From the NCBI GenBank assembly GCA_021401465.1, contig JADDMT010000022.1, positions 186,001 to 250,000 on the forward strand: DNA of 64,000 nt, written 5' to 3'. Within the stretch, counting starts at the first letter, position 1; each line of letters begins with the position of its first letter. Positions 34,492 through 44,404 of this stretch are shown here, piece by piece. The stretch comes from Teratosphaeria epicoccoides. Its lineage: Eukaryota > Ascomycota > Dothideomycetes > Mycosphaerellales > Teratosphaeriaceae. The translations under genes and the position numbers were made by a program. Below the pieces are notes generated by a model. That model had not been told where the DNA came from. It searched no databases and saw nothing but the letters and a program-made list of their open reading frames with translations.

Positions 34492-35400
34492 TCAATTCTC
34501 CTCCGCAAGCATCCTCTCCAACTTATCCAACCCACCGAGCTTCCGGAACTGCCCGTCCGTCGCCTCACTTGGCAACAAAGCATTCGCCACATTGGCTCCC
34601 CTCACCGTCCCCGCCGCACCACCCCTCCAGATCTGCGCAGGCGGATCGTCCGAGTTCTTCAGCAAATCCTTCACCACATTCTCCGCCCACGCAGTCTGAT
34701 CCTCAGCATACGCCTCCGTTCTCTCGCCACTAATCACTCTCAGCACGTCCTCCTTGATGGGCTGATACGGCGAATCATGCGGCAGATCAATCTCGTTGCT
34801 TCTGTTGACGCCAAAATTCGACTCCAGACTGCCCGTCTTCAGCTCCACGACTTTGATCCCGAGCGGCGCAAGCTCGACGCGCTGAGCGTCATTGAACGCG
34901 GACATGGCGGCTTTGGAGGCGGAGTAAGCGCTGTGGAACGGAGTTTTGAGCACGGAGGAGATGGATGTATTGTTCACGACTATGGATTTCTGGCCTCCTT
35001 GCTTAGGATCTGCGGTCTTCAGGAGCAGAGGGAGGAGTGCCTGGGTTACGGACACGAACCCCCAGACATTGACGTCAAAGAGTGCTTTCGCTTTCTGGAG
35101 GTCGAGGTGCAGGAAAGGTTCGTAGTGCCCGCCGCCGGCGGAGTTGATGAGCATGTGCAGTTTCCCGGAGTTGAGATTGGTGACTCGGGTCTCGAGCGAT
35201 TTGATGGAGCAGTCGGACGTGACGTCTAGTTCCAGTAGTGTGGGAATACCTGCTTGCTTCAAGATGCCCATGTGAGAAATGTCTCGCGCTGTCGCGAGGA
35301 CATGCCAGTCGCCGTGATTGTGCAGGGCGAGTGCTAGGGCGGAGCCGAGGGCGTTGTCGCTGCAGCCGGTTATAAGGACCGTACGCTTTTCTGCGGACAT
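34492..35400 (-). CDS. Short-chain dehydrogenase/reductase (AYR1-like)
   Basis: 302 residues from the ATG at 35,400. Classical SDR features are present: the cofactor loop TGCSDNALG (residues 11-19), Asn86 in the NSAGG motif, a serine in the VVNNTSISSV strand (about 146-149), and the catalytic YSASK with Tyr159 and Lys163. The T-G-C-S loop and the helix pattern resemble fungal NADPH-dependent 1-acyl-DHAP reductase (AYR1)-type and related reductases. The substrate is inferred only at this level; a role in lipid or secondary metabolism is possible. The longer ORF begins 20 codons upstream (35,460), but those residues are not SDR-like. A helical C-terminus (KLGGLDKLERMLAEEN) closes the protein. 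Confidence 0.85.
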   Translation of the reverse strand: MSAEKRTVLITGCSDNALGSALALALHNHGDWHVLATARDISHMGILKQAGIPTLLELDVTSDCSIKSLETRVTNLNSGKLHMLINSAGGGHYEPFLHLDLQKAKALFDVNVWGFVSVTQALLPLLLKTADPKQGGQKSIVVNNTSISSVLKTPFHSAYSASKAAMSAFNDAQRVELAPLGIKVVELKTGSLESNFGVNRSNEIDLPHDSPYQPIKEDVLRVISGERTEAYAEDQTAWAENVVKDLLKNSDDPPAQIWRGGAAGTVRGANVANALLPSEATDGQFRKLGGLDKLERMLAEEN

Positions 35401-36425
35401 GATGGCGGCGGATGTGCTGCGTTCTGTACAGATAAGAGTTGTCGCAGTTTTGCTTTGCAAGGAATCGTATCAGCGAAAGTGTTGGGATCGGCGAGGTCGC
35501 GTTTGAGCAGGCGTACTCAAGACACAACACCCGATTGCGAGCAGCGCACTTTGAGTGAGAGAATCCTATGCTGTCAAGCTGATTGCATCTGGGTCGTTCA
35601 GTCGTCATAGAGCTGCTGCTGCGCAATTGCGGGGCTGGGAGAGTTCGAATTCACGATACAGTGGCATGACCAAGAATCTACCGATCTATATTGCTATGTC
35701 TGCTATTTCGAACGTGCATGCTGCTCTGCATCCAAGTCGAAATGCAAGCTCAGGCAGCGTCCTGGGTCTCAAGGCCTGGTCGCTGCTTCTGTTGCGCTAA
35801 CAAGGGATACAAAATGGTCTCCTTTGCAGTTCAAAAGTCGAACTCTGGGAGCATCTCGCTCCCGAGAGTGCGATACCATTGACCAGTTCCAGCCTCTGGG
35901 TGGTATTAATTCAGAGGCCAAGCTTGCAGAGACGTGTCAAAGACCCCACTCCAAACTGCGCAGCATCACCTTTGCGCTTCAATTTCAAATCGTCGTCACA
36001 AGTCAGACGGCATGGGAAGAGTCAAGGCAGATAGACTTTGGTCCATAAGGAGCGACGACGTGTTCGCCTCATCTGGGTCCTGTCGGACATCCCGTTCGCG
36101 CTTCAGGATCGTGACCATCTATGCCAGATCGTGACAACTTCTCGCCTGACAATGCGAAGCTGCTGTGCCGATGAGCGATGTTGTGTATGTTCCACAGTTC
36201 AGACAGCACAGCAAAATCCTACGGCTTGCCACACCATCGGTACGCCTCAGCCCTGGGCCAAGATTGGGGTGGTGCTTGCAGGTCGCCGCGCTACCGGCCT
36301 CAGGCACATCTCTATGTGTAAGTCTTTTGTGCTGCGCCTAAGGGGCGGACGAAAGCATTCTTCGGAAACGGACTGTAGTTGTTCTGCAACTACAATGGGG
36401 TTCAATCCCCTGTACGCGGAGATGA
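35401..36425. other. Intergenic region, no supported gene
   Basis: About 1 kb between the SDR start and the stop of the coiled-coil gene. Short ORFs on both strands (35,555-35,800 and 36,038-36,496 plus; 36,119-36,307 minus) show no recognisable motif. A perfect 8-bp stem with a 5-base loop lies at 36,374-36,394 next to a 'ggttcaatcc' word (36,399-36,408). Confidence 0.4.
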
Positions 36426-37362
36426 TCAATTGCTACCCAAATCCACGTGGCTGCAAGCAATGCCGGCGGTCGTACCACCCATATTCCAAGCGGTAGTACC
36501 CTTCAGCACAGCCCGCGCAGCGTTTAGACCTGGCTCCACCTCTTTGGCCTCTTTGCCTAGAGCCTTCGCCGCGTTGTCCAACGCCTCGACATCATGGTCG
36601 AGCTTCGTGAACTCCTTTCTCTTCCCCACCACACCCTTTGCTTGCTTCTGCGTGGATGTCTGCTTGAATCTCGCCGACCTCTCGCCAGCTCCCTCATTCG
36701 CCGCACCCACATCCTTTACAGCCTGGTCAAAGTCCGCAACCCGCCTCCTCATCTTCTTGATCTCCATTTCAACAGCAGCATGCCGCTGCACAACATCGTT
36801 GTGGGCCTTCACCAAGTCCTCATACCGACTCAGCGGAGCATCTGCCGCTCGGACCAAAAGCTCGTCTGGGTCATTCCTCTGCGGCGGCATGGATGGACGG
36901 CGGTTTGCTTCCGCGCTCTCTGTGAGCTCTCCAGTCTTCGTGCACAAGCCTTTCGCCTCCGAGTCCAGACCCGGTGCATCTTTTCGCAAGACTGCAGTCT
37001 TGGCCTCCACGATCTTGAACAGTCGCTTGATTTTGCGCTTTGCCTCCCATCTCAGGTACCAAGCCACAATCCTGTTCCTCTTTTTCCGCCTGCGTGCCGT
37101 GAGAGCAGGGCCCGCTGGGCTCACCATGACCCTCGCGCAGAATGAAAGTCGCAGTCGTCAACCCAGCATCCATCTCCTCCTTGGCCTGCAGGTCCTTCCT
37201 ATCAGGAACCTCGAAAGCCTGTGGGTCTGGGTCCTTCTTCTTGCTTCCTATGGCAACGTGAGCTTCGTTGGAGAGCTTGAGGACGTGCTGATCGCGCTCC
37301 TGGTCCGTCATATGTCGCTGGGGGGGTGCTGGCGTCCAGCAGGCCGGCTGAAGATTGTTCAT
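36426..37362 (-). CDS. Hypothetical basic coiled-coil protein
   Basis: The minus frame 37,127-36,426 encodes 233 charged residues: a basic start (RRRKKRNRIVAWYLRWEAKR), then long helical segments (EDLVKAHNDVVQRHAAVEME, KLDHDVEALDNAAKALGKEA) typical of a coiled coil. The frame just upstream, starting at 37,362 (MNNLQPACWTPAPPQRHMTD), is also charged and looks coding (QERDQHVLKLSNEAHVAIGS). It is in another phase, so an intron or a frameshift near 37,100-37,180 probably joins the two. A donor at about 37,165 with an acceptor near 37,093 (73 bp) would keep the frame but is weak. The opposite-strand ORF of 331 codons is Ser/Ala/Phe-rich and looks like an antisense shadow. No family was recognised. 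Confidence 0.5.
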
Positions 37363-37665
37363 GGTGTCGCTTGAGAGCTGAATGCACGTGATTAGAAGTT
37401 CCCTACGACCCGAGAGTGGCCATGGCCAGCTGCCGCCTAGGTCGAAAGGTGAGCCAGTAAGCATGTTGGTAGGCTTAGGCCTATAGGGCAAACATCGCCT
37501 GTCACCAATGTGAAGCATCCAGGGCCGAGCACAATCGATGACTGCAGCAATTCTGTGCATGATGCACTGCTGCTCTTCGATGGTATGTATCAAGCCACCA
37601 AGCACCATGTCGGTCATACTCCTGCCAAGGCTTGTAAGACCCATGCACAAAGTCTGGCCAGTGTC

Positions 37666-38736
37666 TCATGTCATCTTCTTCTCCCCCTCGACCACCTCCG
37701 GCATGTCGATCCCGCCCTGCTTCACCTTGCTCCAATCCTTCTCGTACCCCTTCTCGATGTTTGGGTACGGTCCCCGAGGGGTAATGGCATGCGGGTTCAC
37801 ATCGTAGTGCGACTTTGTGTAGTTTTCCTTGATATGCCTGAAGTCGGTGCTATTCCTGAATGCCTCGTGGTCCCAATACATATGCTTGAGCCAGTTGTTC
37901 AGGGTCGGGTAGTTGTACCTGATCATGCCCAAATTGCATTTGAAATGCTGCACATAGACTGTATCAAAGCGGATGAGCGTGGCGTAGACGCGAACATCGA
38001 TCGCGGTCATGTCTCGGCCCAGGATGTATGGACCTCCGCTCTGTTGCGCGATCTTCTCCAGCTTGTTGAGAGCAGCGAACGGTTGCAAGACAGTGGCGTC
38101 GTAGGCTTGCTGGTCTGTTGCGAAGCCTGCTTTGTAGACACCGGTGTTCAGATGTGCCTGAATCCACTTCTCCATCGCATCAATCTCGTTGTGCAGCGCT
38201 TTCGGGTAGAGAGACAGGTCGGCCACATGCTTGGGAAGCAGACTGTCGAATGCAGTATTCAGATGTCTCAGCAAGTCATCACTCTCGCTGTTCACAATCG
38301 TCTCCAGCTTCCTGTCCCAGAGCACGGGCACCGAGTACTTGCCTTTGTAGGCGGGATCGGCCTTGAAGTAGAGCTGGTTGATGTACCGACTCCCGTACAG
38401 CTTGTCCTCGCTCGCTCCCTCATAGTGTGCACCGCCAGGCTCGTGGGCTTCGTCCGGGTGATTGAATCTCCATCCCGGGTGGGAAGGCGTGTCCGGGAAG
38501 TCCTTGGGATACGGTTTGACAATCGACACGTCAATCCCGGCGTACCGGTCCAACCGCTTATACAAACGCTGGAAGTTGGCACGATGCGCGAACGGACAGA
38601 ACAGACCAATGTACAGATGGTATCTATCCTTTTCCGGCTGGAAAGCTCCGTCCGCGGTGATAATGCCATGGAAGCTGTCTTCGGGTCCTTTGTGCCAATC
38701 TGGGGGGATCGCCGTGCCATCCTTGAACGTTGTCAT
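37666..38736 (-). CDS. Glutathionyl-hydroquinone reductase / omega-like GST (ECM4 type)
   Basis: 356 residues, single exon. The N-terminal thioredoxin-like domain holds the catalytic cysteine in LFCPFAHR (Cys47), the signature of the ECM4/YqjG (Xi-class) group rather than classical GSTs. Later blocks typical of the group are NSESDDLLRHLNTAF (the glutathione-binding ESxx region, near residue 150) and YILGRDMTAIDVRVYATLIRFDTVYVQHFKCN in the all-helical C-terminal domain. Length matches the family. These enzymes reduce glutathionyl-(hydro)quinones and conjugates, linking detoxification with quinone metabolism, probably in cytosol or mitochondria. A long plus-strand ORF over the same region is an antisense shadow. 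Confidence 0.92.
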   Translation of the reverse strand: MTTFKDGTAIPPDWHKGPEDSFHGIITADGAFQPEKDRYHLYIGLFCPFAHRANFQRLYKRLDRYAGIDVSIVKPYPKDFPDTPSHPGWRFNHPDEAHEPGGAHYEGASEDKLYGSRYINQLYFKADPAYKGKYSVPVLWDRKLETIVNSESDDLLRHLNTAFDSLLPKHVADLSLYPKALHNEIDAMEKWIQAHLNTGVYKAGFATDQQAYDATVLQPFAALNKLEKIAQQSGGPYILGRDMTAIDVRVYATLIRFDTVYVQHFKCNLGMIRYNYPTLNNWLKHMYWDHEAFRNSTDFRHIKENYTKSHYDVNPHAITPRGPYPNIEKGYEKDWSKVKQGGIDMPEVVEGEKKMT

Positions 38737-39143
38737 CGCTGCGTGTGGGTAAGCAGAGCGATTATTTCATGTGAGTGCGTAGCCTGGTGAGGCCCGTGAG
38801 GGAGAGACTGCTTGGTTTCGGCTCGAGTGACGATGCGGGGGCGTGTGAGCCACGTGCCCTGAGCAAGTCGCAATAGCGATTTGGCAAACATGACACTTTT
38901 GTTCTTTTGGTAGTTTTGAGCCATGGCCGACGACAATCGAGACACAGCAAAAGACCCGCAGAAGATCACAAGTCGCACGCTCATACCCCCGCTGCATCAT
39001 GATTTGCGAGGATACGATTGTGGCGCAGGAAACCGCCTCTGAGGTGCTGCGGCACAGACAGGCCGATGAGCAAGGAGCGAGAGATGCAAACTCCGTGTCG
39101 ATTACGAGTCGAACTATCGCAAAGGTGCGCCTTTCGCACTTGA
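38737..39143. other. Intergenic, promoter of the ECM4-like gene
   Basis: About 400 bp between two same-direction minus genes. It must contain the promoter of the ECM4-like gene (start 38,736) and the 3' end of the gene to its right. Small ORFs here overlap one another and show nothing recognisable. Confidence 0.4.
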
Positions 39144-40574
39144 TCAGACTGGTAGCATTTCCCTTCGCCAAACTCGGCGAGCTGTTGCAGAATAAAACCA
39201 CTCCAACTCGCCCCTGATGCTAATGCAAGACCTGTCATCAGCAGCTGCTTTCTCGACCTGTACGTAACACCCGTTGGCAAGGCGCTTGTTGTGGAAGGCC
39301 ATGTCAGCAGGTAATTTGTGGCGAACCCCTTGCGCCATATCGCAGCGCCATTGGCCAAACCCTCGCCTGCTTCCATCCACCTTTCGAAAGAAAACACCGA
39401 TGCATTGAATGTGGCCATCCCTGTGAGCAATGCAGGTCTCAAAGTCATGATATTCTTCAACATCTATCTGAGCAAAGCTCAGATTGCCCCAGAGAGCCTC
39501 AGGCTTTGGCGTAGTCGGGAGCTTTGGATCCCACAACTCGAGGGAGTTCTCTCTCCGTGGCTGTCGTGGTTCAACGCTTTCGTGGCGGACACCAATCCAC
39601 AAGCGATCATCGCCGGACTGTGGATCCGCAACACAGATGTGTGTGACGCGAGAGGCATCAATGTCATGAAGGTACTGATGGCTGTAGTATTTGCGCTTAG
39701 CATAGGGAACGTACGGTCCTAGTATGGCTGCTTCTTGAATGACGTTTCTGTGATCACTCAATATAAATGCCACGCTTCGATGCTCCATGAGATCCTGAAT
39801 ACACCGTACTGCAATTGCATGAATCTGGCGATTATCATTTACTGCATAGTGTTCCCAGACCACGCACGCTCCTAGGTCTTCTATACGACGATAGAAGTCG
39901 ATGTCATGACGCATTTGCTGCTCGCGGTGGACATGAATGGCAATAGTGTTTGGGCCAGAGCGTACAGCTGAAATCCCAGTGATGTGCGTGTCAATCCCTA
40001 GCGTTCGCATCCTAACAAGAGCCGACTCATCATTCGATGGGCGCACAAACCAGTTGCTCGCGTCTGGCTCCTGGTAGTTAGGCCCATTCCATACCAACCT
40101 AGATTGCTCTGGATTGACCCACTGCAGCGCAGCACCCTTGAACGTGAGGGTGATGCTGCTGTCTAGCTCTACCCGCCGATACCAGTGTCGAGTTGATGTC
40201 TGAAATGCTCCAATTTCCCAAGTTGGCACAATGGCGATACAGTTCATTATATCGTATAGCTGCATGATTTGTCTGCTGTCAGTAGGCAGCGCAAATCCAG
40301 TCACAAAGGAGCAGGGCCTTGGCACCCTTGTGGGCGGAACAGAGGTAGGACCTAGTATTCGTGCAATACTCATCAGAGTGAGCATTTTGGCCGCAAAACT
40401 TGGGATTGCCAGCCTCCAGACCTGCTCCTTCAGCTCCAGAGGCAAGCGATGAAGCCCTGCTACTGGACTATCGCACTCTTCAGCTGCATCTGCAATGATT
40501 CGCCATGTCCGGGCCTCCCTCATGACCTCTGTCGGCGTGAAGAGGAAGTCCAGCGTGTTGTGCAGCAGCGACAC
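39144..40574 (-). CDS. Hypothetical protein with F-box/2EXR-like N-terminus
   Basis: 476 residues, single exon. Near residues 42-60 the sequence LHRLPLELKEQVWRLAIPSF resembles the LP-x-E-(L/I)-x-x-x-(I/V)W-x-x-A opening of fungal F-box-like (2EXR) domains, so it could be an adaptor or a member of the many uncharacterised fungal proteins with that start. The rest (about residues 100-476) has no motif I recognise. A block reading HIQCIGVFFRKVDGSRRGFG followed by QWR near residue 400 may be a beta-rich repeat. There is no signal peptide or membrane segment. Codon use looks normal and the frame is intact, so it is probably a real gene. Function unknown. Confidence 0.65.
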   Translation of the reverse strand: MSLLHNTLDFLFTPTEVMREARTWRIIADAAEECDSPVAGLHRLPLELKEQVWRLAIPSFAAKMLTLMSIARILGPTSVPPTRVPRPCSFVTGFALPTDSRQIMQLYDIMNCIAIVPTWEIGAFQTSTRHWYRRVELDSSITLTFKGAALQWVNPEQSRLVWNGPNYQEPDASNWFVRPSNDESALVRMRTLGIDTHITGISAVRSGPNTIAIHVHREQQMRHDIDFYRRIEDLGACVVWEHYAVNDNRQIHAIAVRCIQDLMEHRSVAFILSDHRNVIQEAAILGPYVPYAKRKYYSHQYLHDIDASRVTHICVADPQSGDDRLWIGVRHESVEPRQPRRENSLELWDPKLPTTPKPEALWGNLSFAQIDVEEYHDFETCIAHRDGHIQCIGVFFRKVDGSRRGFGQWRCDMAQGVRHKLPADMAFHNKRLANGCYVQVEKAAADDRSCISIRGELEWFYSATARRVWRREMLPV

Positions 40575-41160
40575 TCTTCGAGCGGTTAGGTGGGCTAGCG
40601 ATCGCAGGAGCGCGCGTACAAGAGACCAGCACTCTGCGTGCTACCTGGAATTTGGCGACTCTCGCAGGTGAGGCTGGAAACACAGGAAGCAGGTGCTTTT
40701 TGGCGACATGACTGCAAAGCTCTAGTCATATGGGCCGAATATTGGACATTCGACGGGGCGTGGAGCAAACATTTTAATTAGTGTGCTGATCCTTAGCGCT
40801 CATGGGGACCAAATTCTCAGCTTTCTCTATTACTGAACAAAAATCCTGGATTCGCAAACTCTGTCTTGACCTTTCTCGTCCTTCTTATCGTTATGGTGCG
40901 TAAACCGTTCTTTCTGAGCTAGGCATAGTGCACAGGCTAATTCACACGGCCACCGGTGGTTCTTTTCCTCTTCTTCCTACACTTTTGACTTGAGCATTCG
41001 ACTCACGACGTTGCGACCCAAACCTCGAGCCTGCATGGAAAGACGAAGCAAAAATCCGCAAAAATCCGGAGGGTCTGAAATTACGATGAATGGTTTACGT
41101 GGTCAGGTCTTCAGCGCTACCATTGTCAATCGCTCTTAGCCTACATCATGCAGAATTTGC
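40575..41160. other. Intergenic, no gene seen
   Basis: About 590 bp containing the promoter of the hypothetical gene ending at 39,144 and the 3' flank of the broken gene at 41,161-42,204. Near 41,041-41,070 there is a short direct repeat (caaaaatccg twice). No coding potential is evident. Confidence 0.4.
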
Positions 41161-42204
41161 TCATATGTATTGCTCCTCGCCATCCTGATCAACATATATG
41201 AAATCACCATCCCCGTCCAAGCTAAGCCTGACCCAATTTCCGTCAATAACAGCCTAGCCCTGGCCATCTTTGTCTTTCCAGAATGGCAGCAATTTGCCTT
41301 CCTTGCGGCTGAGGATGTGACTGCCGTTTGGGGTGAATTTGTAGCCCAAATACTCGATGTACTGGGGTGTTTGACTGGGTGCAGATTGCTGAGCCGACGC
41401 AGACGGCTGTGCTGTAGAGGATTGCTGTGGAACCAGCGTCGCCTGTCGTCGTGCCGTTCGGGACGACGATTGCTGCTGCGGCCCAGAACTTTGGCGAATG
41501 GGTCTTGGAGGTTGCGAGGGAACGAACCCTGTTGGTGACGCTGGCGCTGGAACATTTGGCTTGCTGCGTCGAGAATTAGTCTCTATCAGCAATGAGGTAG
41601 ATCAATACATACAGGTAGTCGGCGCCTGCTAATCCGCCAGCAGGTGATTGCCTCAAGATACTGTAAAAGAGGTTGACGAATGTCATGCTTGCCACTGGGT
41701 TCGCTGCATCATGATATTCTCTCATGTCTGTGTCCCGGGTACACTGGGGCATAAGTGGCTGGAAGTCTTCACCGTACTTGAAGAGTCGCCATTTTGTCCC
41801 AACAGCTGTCATCACCCAAACGAGATTGGAATGGGTGGACAGAGACCTCACATACGTCTCAGATGCGTCAAAGCCCTGGCCTTCAACTGTTTCGTACTCA
41901 CTTGGGGGTACGTGGGCGCCTTTCACTTCGAGAACAACAGCGTGAATTGCCGAATCATCTGAGTTGCATCAAAAAAGTCGAGCGTAAAATCCACACGCCG
42001 CCGTCTGTATGGCGATCTCGGGTCTGTGTCAGGAGGGACCTGATCTTTGATGGTGTAAGCGTATCCTGTTGATCCGGCAAGTGCTACACATAGCTGCTTC
42101 CAGAAGTTGACAGCATGGTGCTCATGAGCTCCAGGTTGATTAGCTTCGGCATATAGCCTCCCCAGGTCGATGCGGGCATGCGTGAGGTTCCATGTTGACG
42201 CCAT
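41161..42204 (-). pseudogene. Broken gene for a PD-(D/E)XK nuclease-like protein
   Basis: Starts MASTWNLTHARIDLGRLYAEA at 42,204. Before the break it reads RRRVDFTLDFFDATQ; after it, in another frame, AIHAVVLEVKGAH. The Asp of VDF and the Glu and Lys of LEVKG have the D-(X)n-E-X-K layout of a PD-(D/E)XK nuclease fold (inference). The two frames meet at about 41,959-41,962. A single lost base explains this, or an unusually short 38-bp intron with a poor donor. A normal 49-bp intron follows (41,564-41,612, GTATGT donor, CTAAT branch). The next exon is Gln/Ser/Pro-rich, then reads YIEYLGYKFTPNGSHI and meets an in-frame TAG at 41,254-41,256. The same frame continues sensibly (AVIDGNWVRLSLDGDGDFIY) to a TGA at 41,161. 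Two defects suggest a recent pseudogene. Confidence 0.6.
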
Positions 42205-42835
42205 GACGCCGAATCTTGGTTGCGACGGTCAGTATTTTCTGCTGAAGAGAAGGCGTCCCTACGTAAGTCTCATCAGCGAGCAAAGCAGACTTTAATGTTT
42301 CCTGCCAAACTCATGCGCCAAGGCGACAGAACCCCAAGAAGTAGCCGCGCCGGGCACGCCATCAGCGCGACCGCCATGGCCATACGCTCCTTCGATGGAG
42401 CCGATGATGAATCAATCCCAATTGCCAATGCCGTTAGTCCTTTCGAGCTCGGAGTGGAAGTTCCCACGGCTGCATGCCGTCAGAGTCGAGCGGTCCGGGA
42501 TCAAGGCACACAAGTAGGACTCGGCGTCCTGATCAGGAGGCATTCGCACGTTTCTCCCGGCTCTTGTGGACTCCTGCTCTCCCACGCCTTGCAACATGAA
42601 GTCAAAGCTATTCAGGGACTCGTCCGCCCCGCAGAAATGCCGCATGTCAAAACAACAAATGGCATGGGCATCGCCTGGGAGGCGCCAATCAGCATGGTCC
42701 GACACGTCGGACTTTAAGTGGGTCTGCCTGAGGCCCTTTGTCACTGATGATTGTGCAAGGGCCGTTCTGATCGCTTCAACTCCGACGTTGCTCTCTTCTG
42801 GCTCCGGACACTTTCTTCCGCCTCAATGCTTTGAC
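42205..42835. other. Divergent intergenic region with unresolved ORFs
   Basis: Between the starts of two divergent genes. A minus ORF at 42,412-42,744 and another minus frame at 42,273-42,467 could be upstream exons of the broken nuclease-like gene. The plus frame 42,566 onward could be an N-terminal extension of the hypothetical gene. I cannot decide between these. Confidence 0.35.
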
Positions 42836-44145
42836 ATGTCGACGCGGTGCATCCACAACCCGTCGGATCAGATGTTAGAGAGCTTGGAGTTATCAGCTGG
42901 CGCCTTATCATTCTTCATTGAACTGCCCGCTGGTCATGCTGTGACTATACGCGTGAGTCCATTCGATTTGCAGGAACACCCGCAACAGACCTTTTGGTGC
43001 TTTCAATTGTTTCTAAACTGTGAGACATCCACAGCCTATGATCAAGGCCTTGAGGTGACTGCGAGAGCTCAGGGACAACGCATCAACAGGCTTTTGCCTC
43101 ATTGCCCCTCGTGGAACTTTGACGCAACGCCCATCGTACGTGCCAGCTCATCACGTCTGCTCACGTCCCCATACAGCGACCAGAGCTGAGCCACAAGAGC
43201 ATCCAGCGACCTCATCTGTGCGAAGTGCGGCTGCAATCAGGCGAGGTCCTACTGAGGAGGGCCATGCGCAATGTCGACACTACAAACTCCTTGCGCAGAA
43301 GCCCCAAAGGCAAAGGGCTTCACTGGCGCCAGGAAACACCACTAGGACCGCAATCAATGTTGCAGAAGTCACTGAGGGTCAACTAGGCACGGGGTGCGCG
43401 CTCTCCGCGGGTCCATTCGTACCCCCGACATCAAAAGCGAGAGCCGAGCACAGCGCGTGTCAGCTACAGGTTGCAAAGCGACGAAGATTATGCATCAACA
43501 GCGATCGACCTCATGAGCAGCAGCAGCAGCGGCGCTGGGCAAACGACTCTGTTAGCGGCCTTCCGGAAAGGATATTGAAGGGCGCAGAAGCCTTCCAGAA
43601 ACACAGCGCGGCCCGGGCGTCTTGGGTCGACAATGTTGAGCTTTGGAAGCCTAAGAGCGGCGTTGCTGACCTCGAGTCCCAAGTGAACGCGTTTGAAGCG
43701 TACGCTGACGCTGCGCACGCCCGCTCGTGGCAAGCCACATTTCTGGCTAGTTGTGCTGCAGTTCTGCTTGACAAAGGCGCAAAGGCTGTGGAGGATGGCT
43801 TGACAAAACAGAGGCGCTGGGGACGACGCCAATTTGCCCGCTTCATTATCGATCTGATTAATGAGTTGTCAAAATTCGTTGGGCTTGAGGCTTTCAAGCT
43901 CATACCAGCGTTGTCAAGTAAGGCCAAAGCAAGCTGTGTATCCACCTGTACACTGATAGTAACTAGGTGATGACGTCCGGCTTACGCCGACCTCTAAGAC
44001 TATGAAACTTCTAGGAAGTTGGACTCCAGAACTCATTGCTGAGCTTGCGCAAGGCTTGTTAAAGGGCCGAAGCAGGTGGACCTGTATCGACGAGCAATAT
44101 GCACTAGATCCTACATTGTATCTTGTATACAGCGATGAGACGTAA
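42836..44145 (+). CDS. Hypothetical four-exon protein
   Basis: Proposed exons 42,836-43,135, 43,177-43,224, 43,299-43,917 and 43,967-44,145 give 381 residues. The first intron (41 bp, GTACGT/ATACAG) and last intron (49 bp, GTAAGG/ACTAG) are good. The middle one (74 bp, GTGCGG/GCGCAG) was chosen to join two coding-looking frames; without it the protein would stop near 43,386. The N-terminal part (SAGALSFFIELPAGHAVTIR) looks beta-rich. The C-terminal part is helical (AFEAYADAAHARSWQATFLA, then RRWGRRQFARFIIDLINELS) and ends LYLVYSDET. A Gln run (four CAG) occurs near 43,517. No family was recognised. The start is not certain: the frame is open to 42,566. The gene is divergent from the broken nuclease-like gene. 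Confidence 0.5.
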
Positions 44146-44400
44146 GCTGCCTCGCCTTTGAGGTTGTTCTTGTGCTAAAGAATCGCAGGGTAGGGACCGA
44201 CGGTGGTCCAAATGTGCCAATTCCACATGCATGTGTTTCTTGATATCACGTGTTTGCTTGAATTAAGCTGGTTGTTTGCCAAATGCCACTTCACTAGCGA
44301 TTGTTATTGTGATTCAATGCTATTGTCAGCTCAGTTATAAGTGATTCCTCCTCGCCGCCATCAACTTACCATGTTACACCCTCAGATTACTATAATATCG
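44146..44400. other. Island edge, intergenic
   Basis: Unmutated sequence downstream of the four-exon gene. The switch to TAG/CTAG-rich decayed sequence occurs at about 44,400. No feature was seen. Confidence 0.4.
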
Positions 44401-44404
44401 CTCC

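Noticed and set aside
36374..36420. tRNA-like element: hairpin with TCT in an anticodon-like loop, plus a 'ggttcaatcc' B-box-like word
   Set aside because: The variable loop is too short, no D arm is found, and the acceptor 3' strand has no partner at the right distance. The stem is a perfect 8 bp, unlike an anticodon arm.
36379..37374. 331-codon plus-strand ORF
   Set aside because: Ser/Ala/Phe-rich composition is typical of the reverse strand of a Lys/Glu-rich coiled-coil gene, which is on the minus strand.
37510..38790. 426-codon plus-strand ORF
   Set aside because: It is exactly antisense to the ECM4-type reductase, whose motifs are clear.
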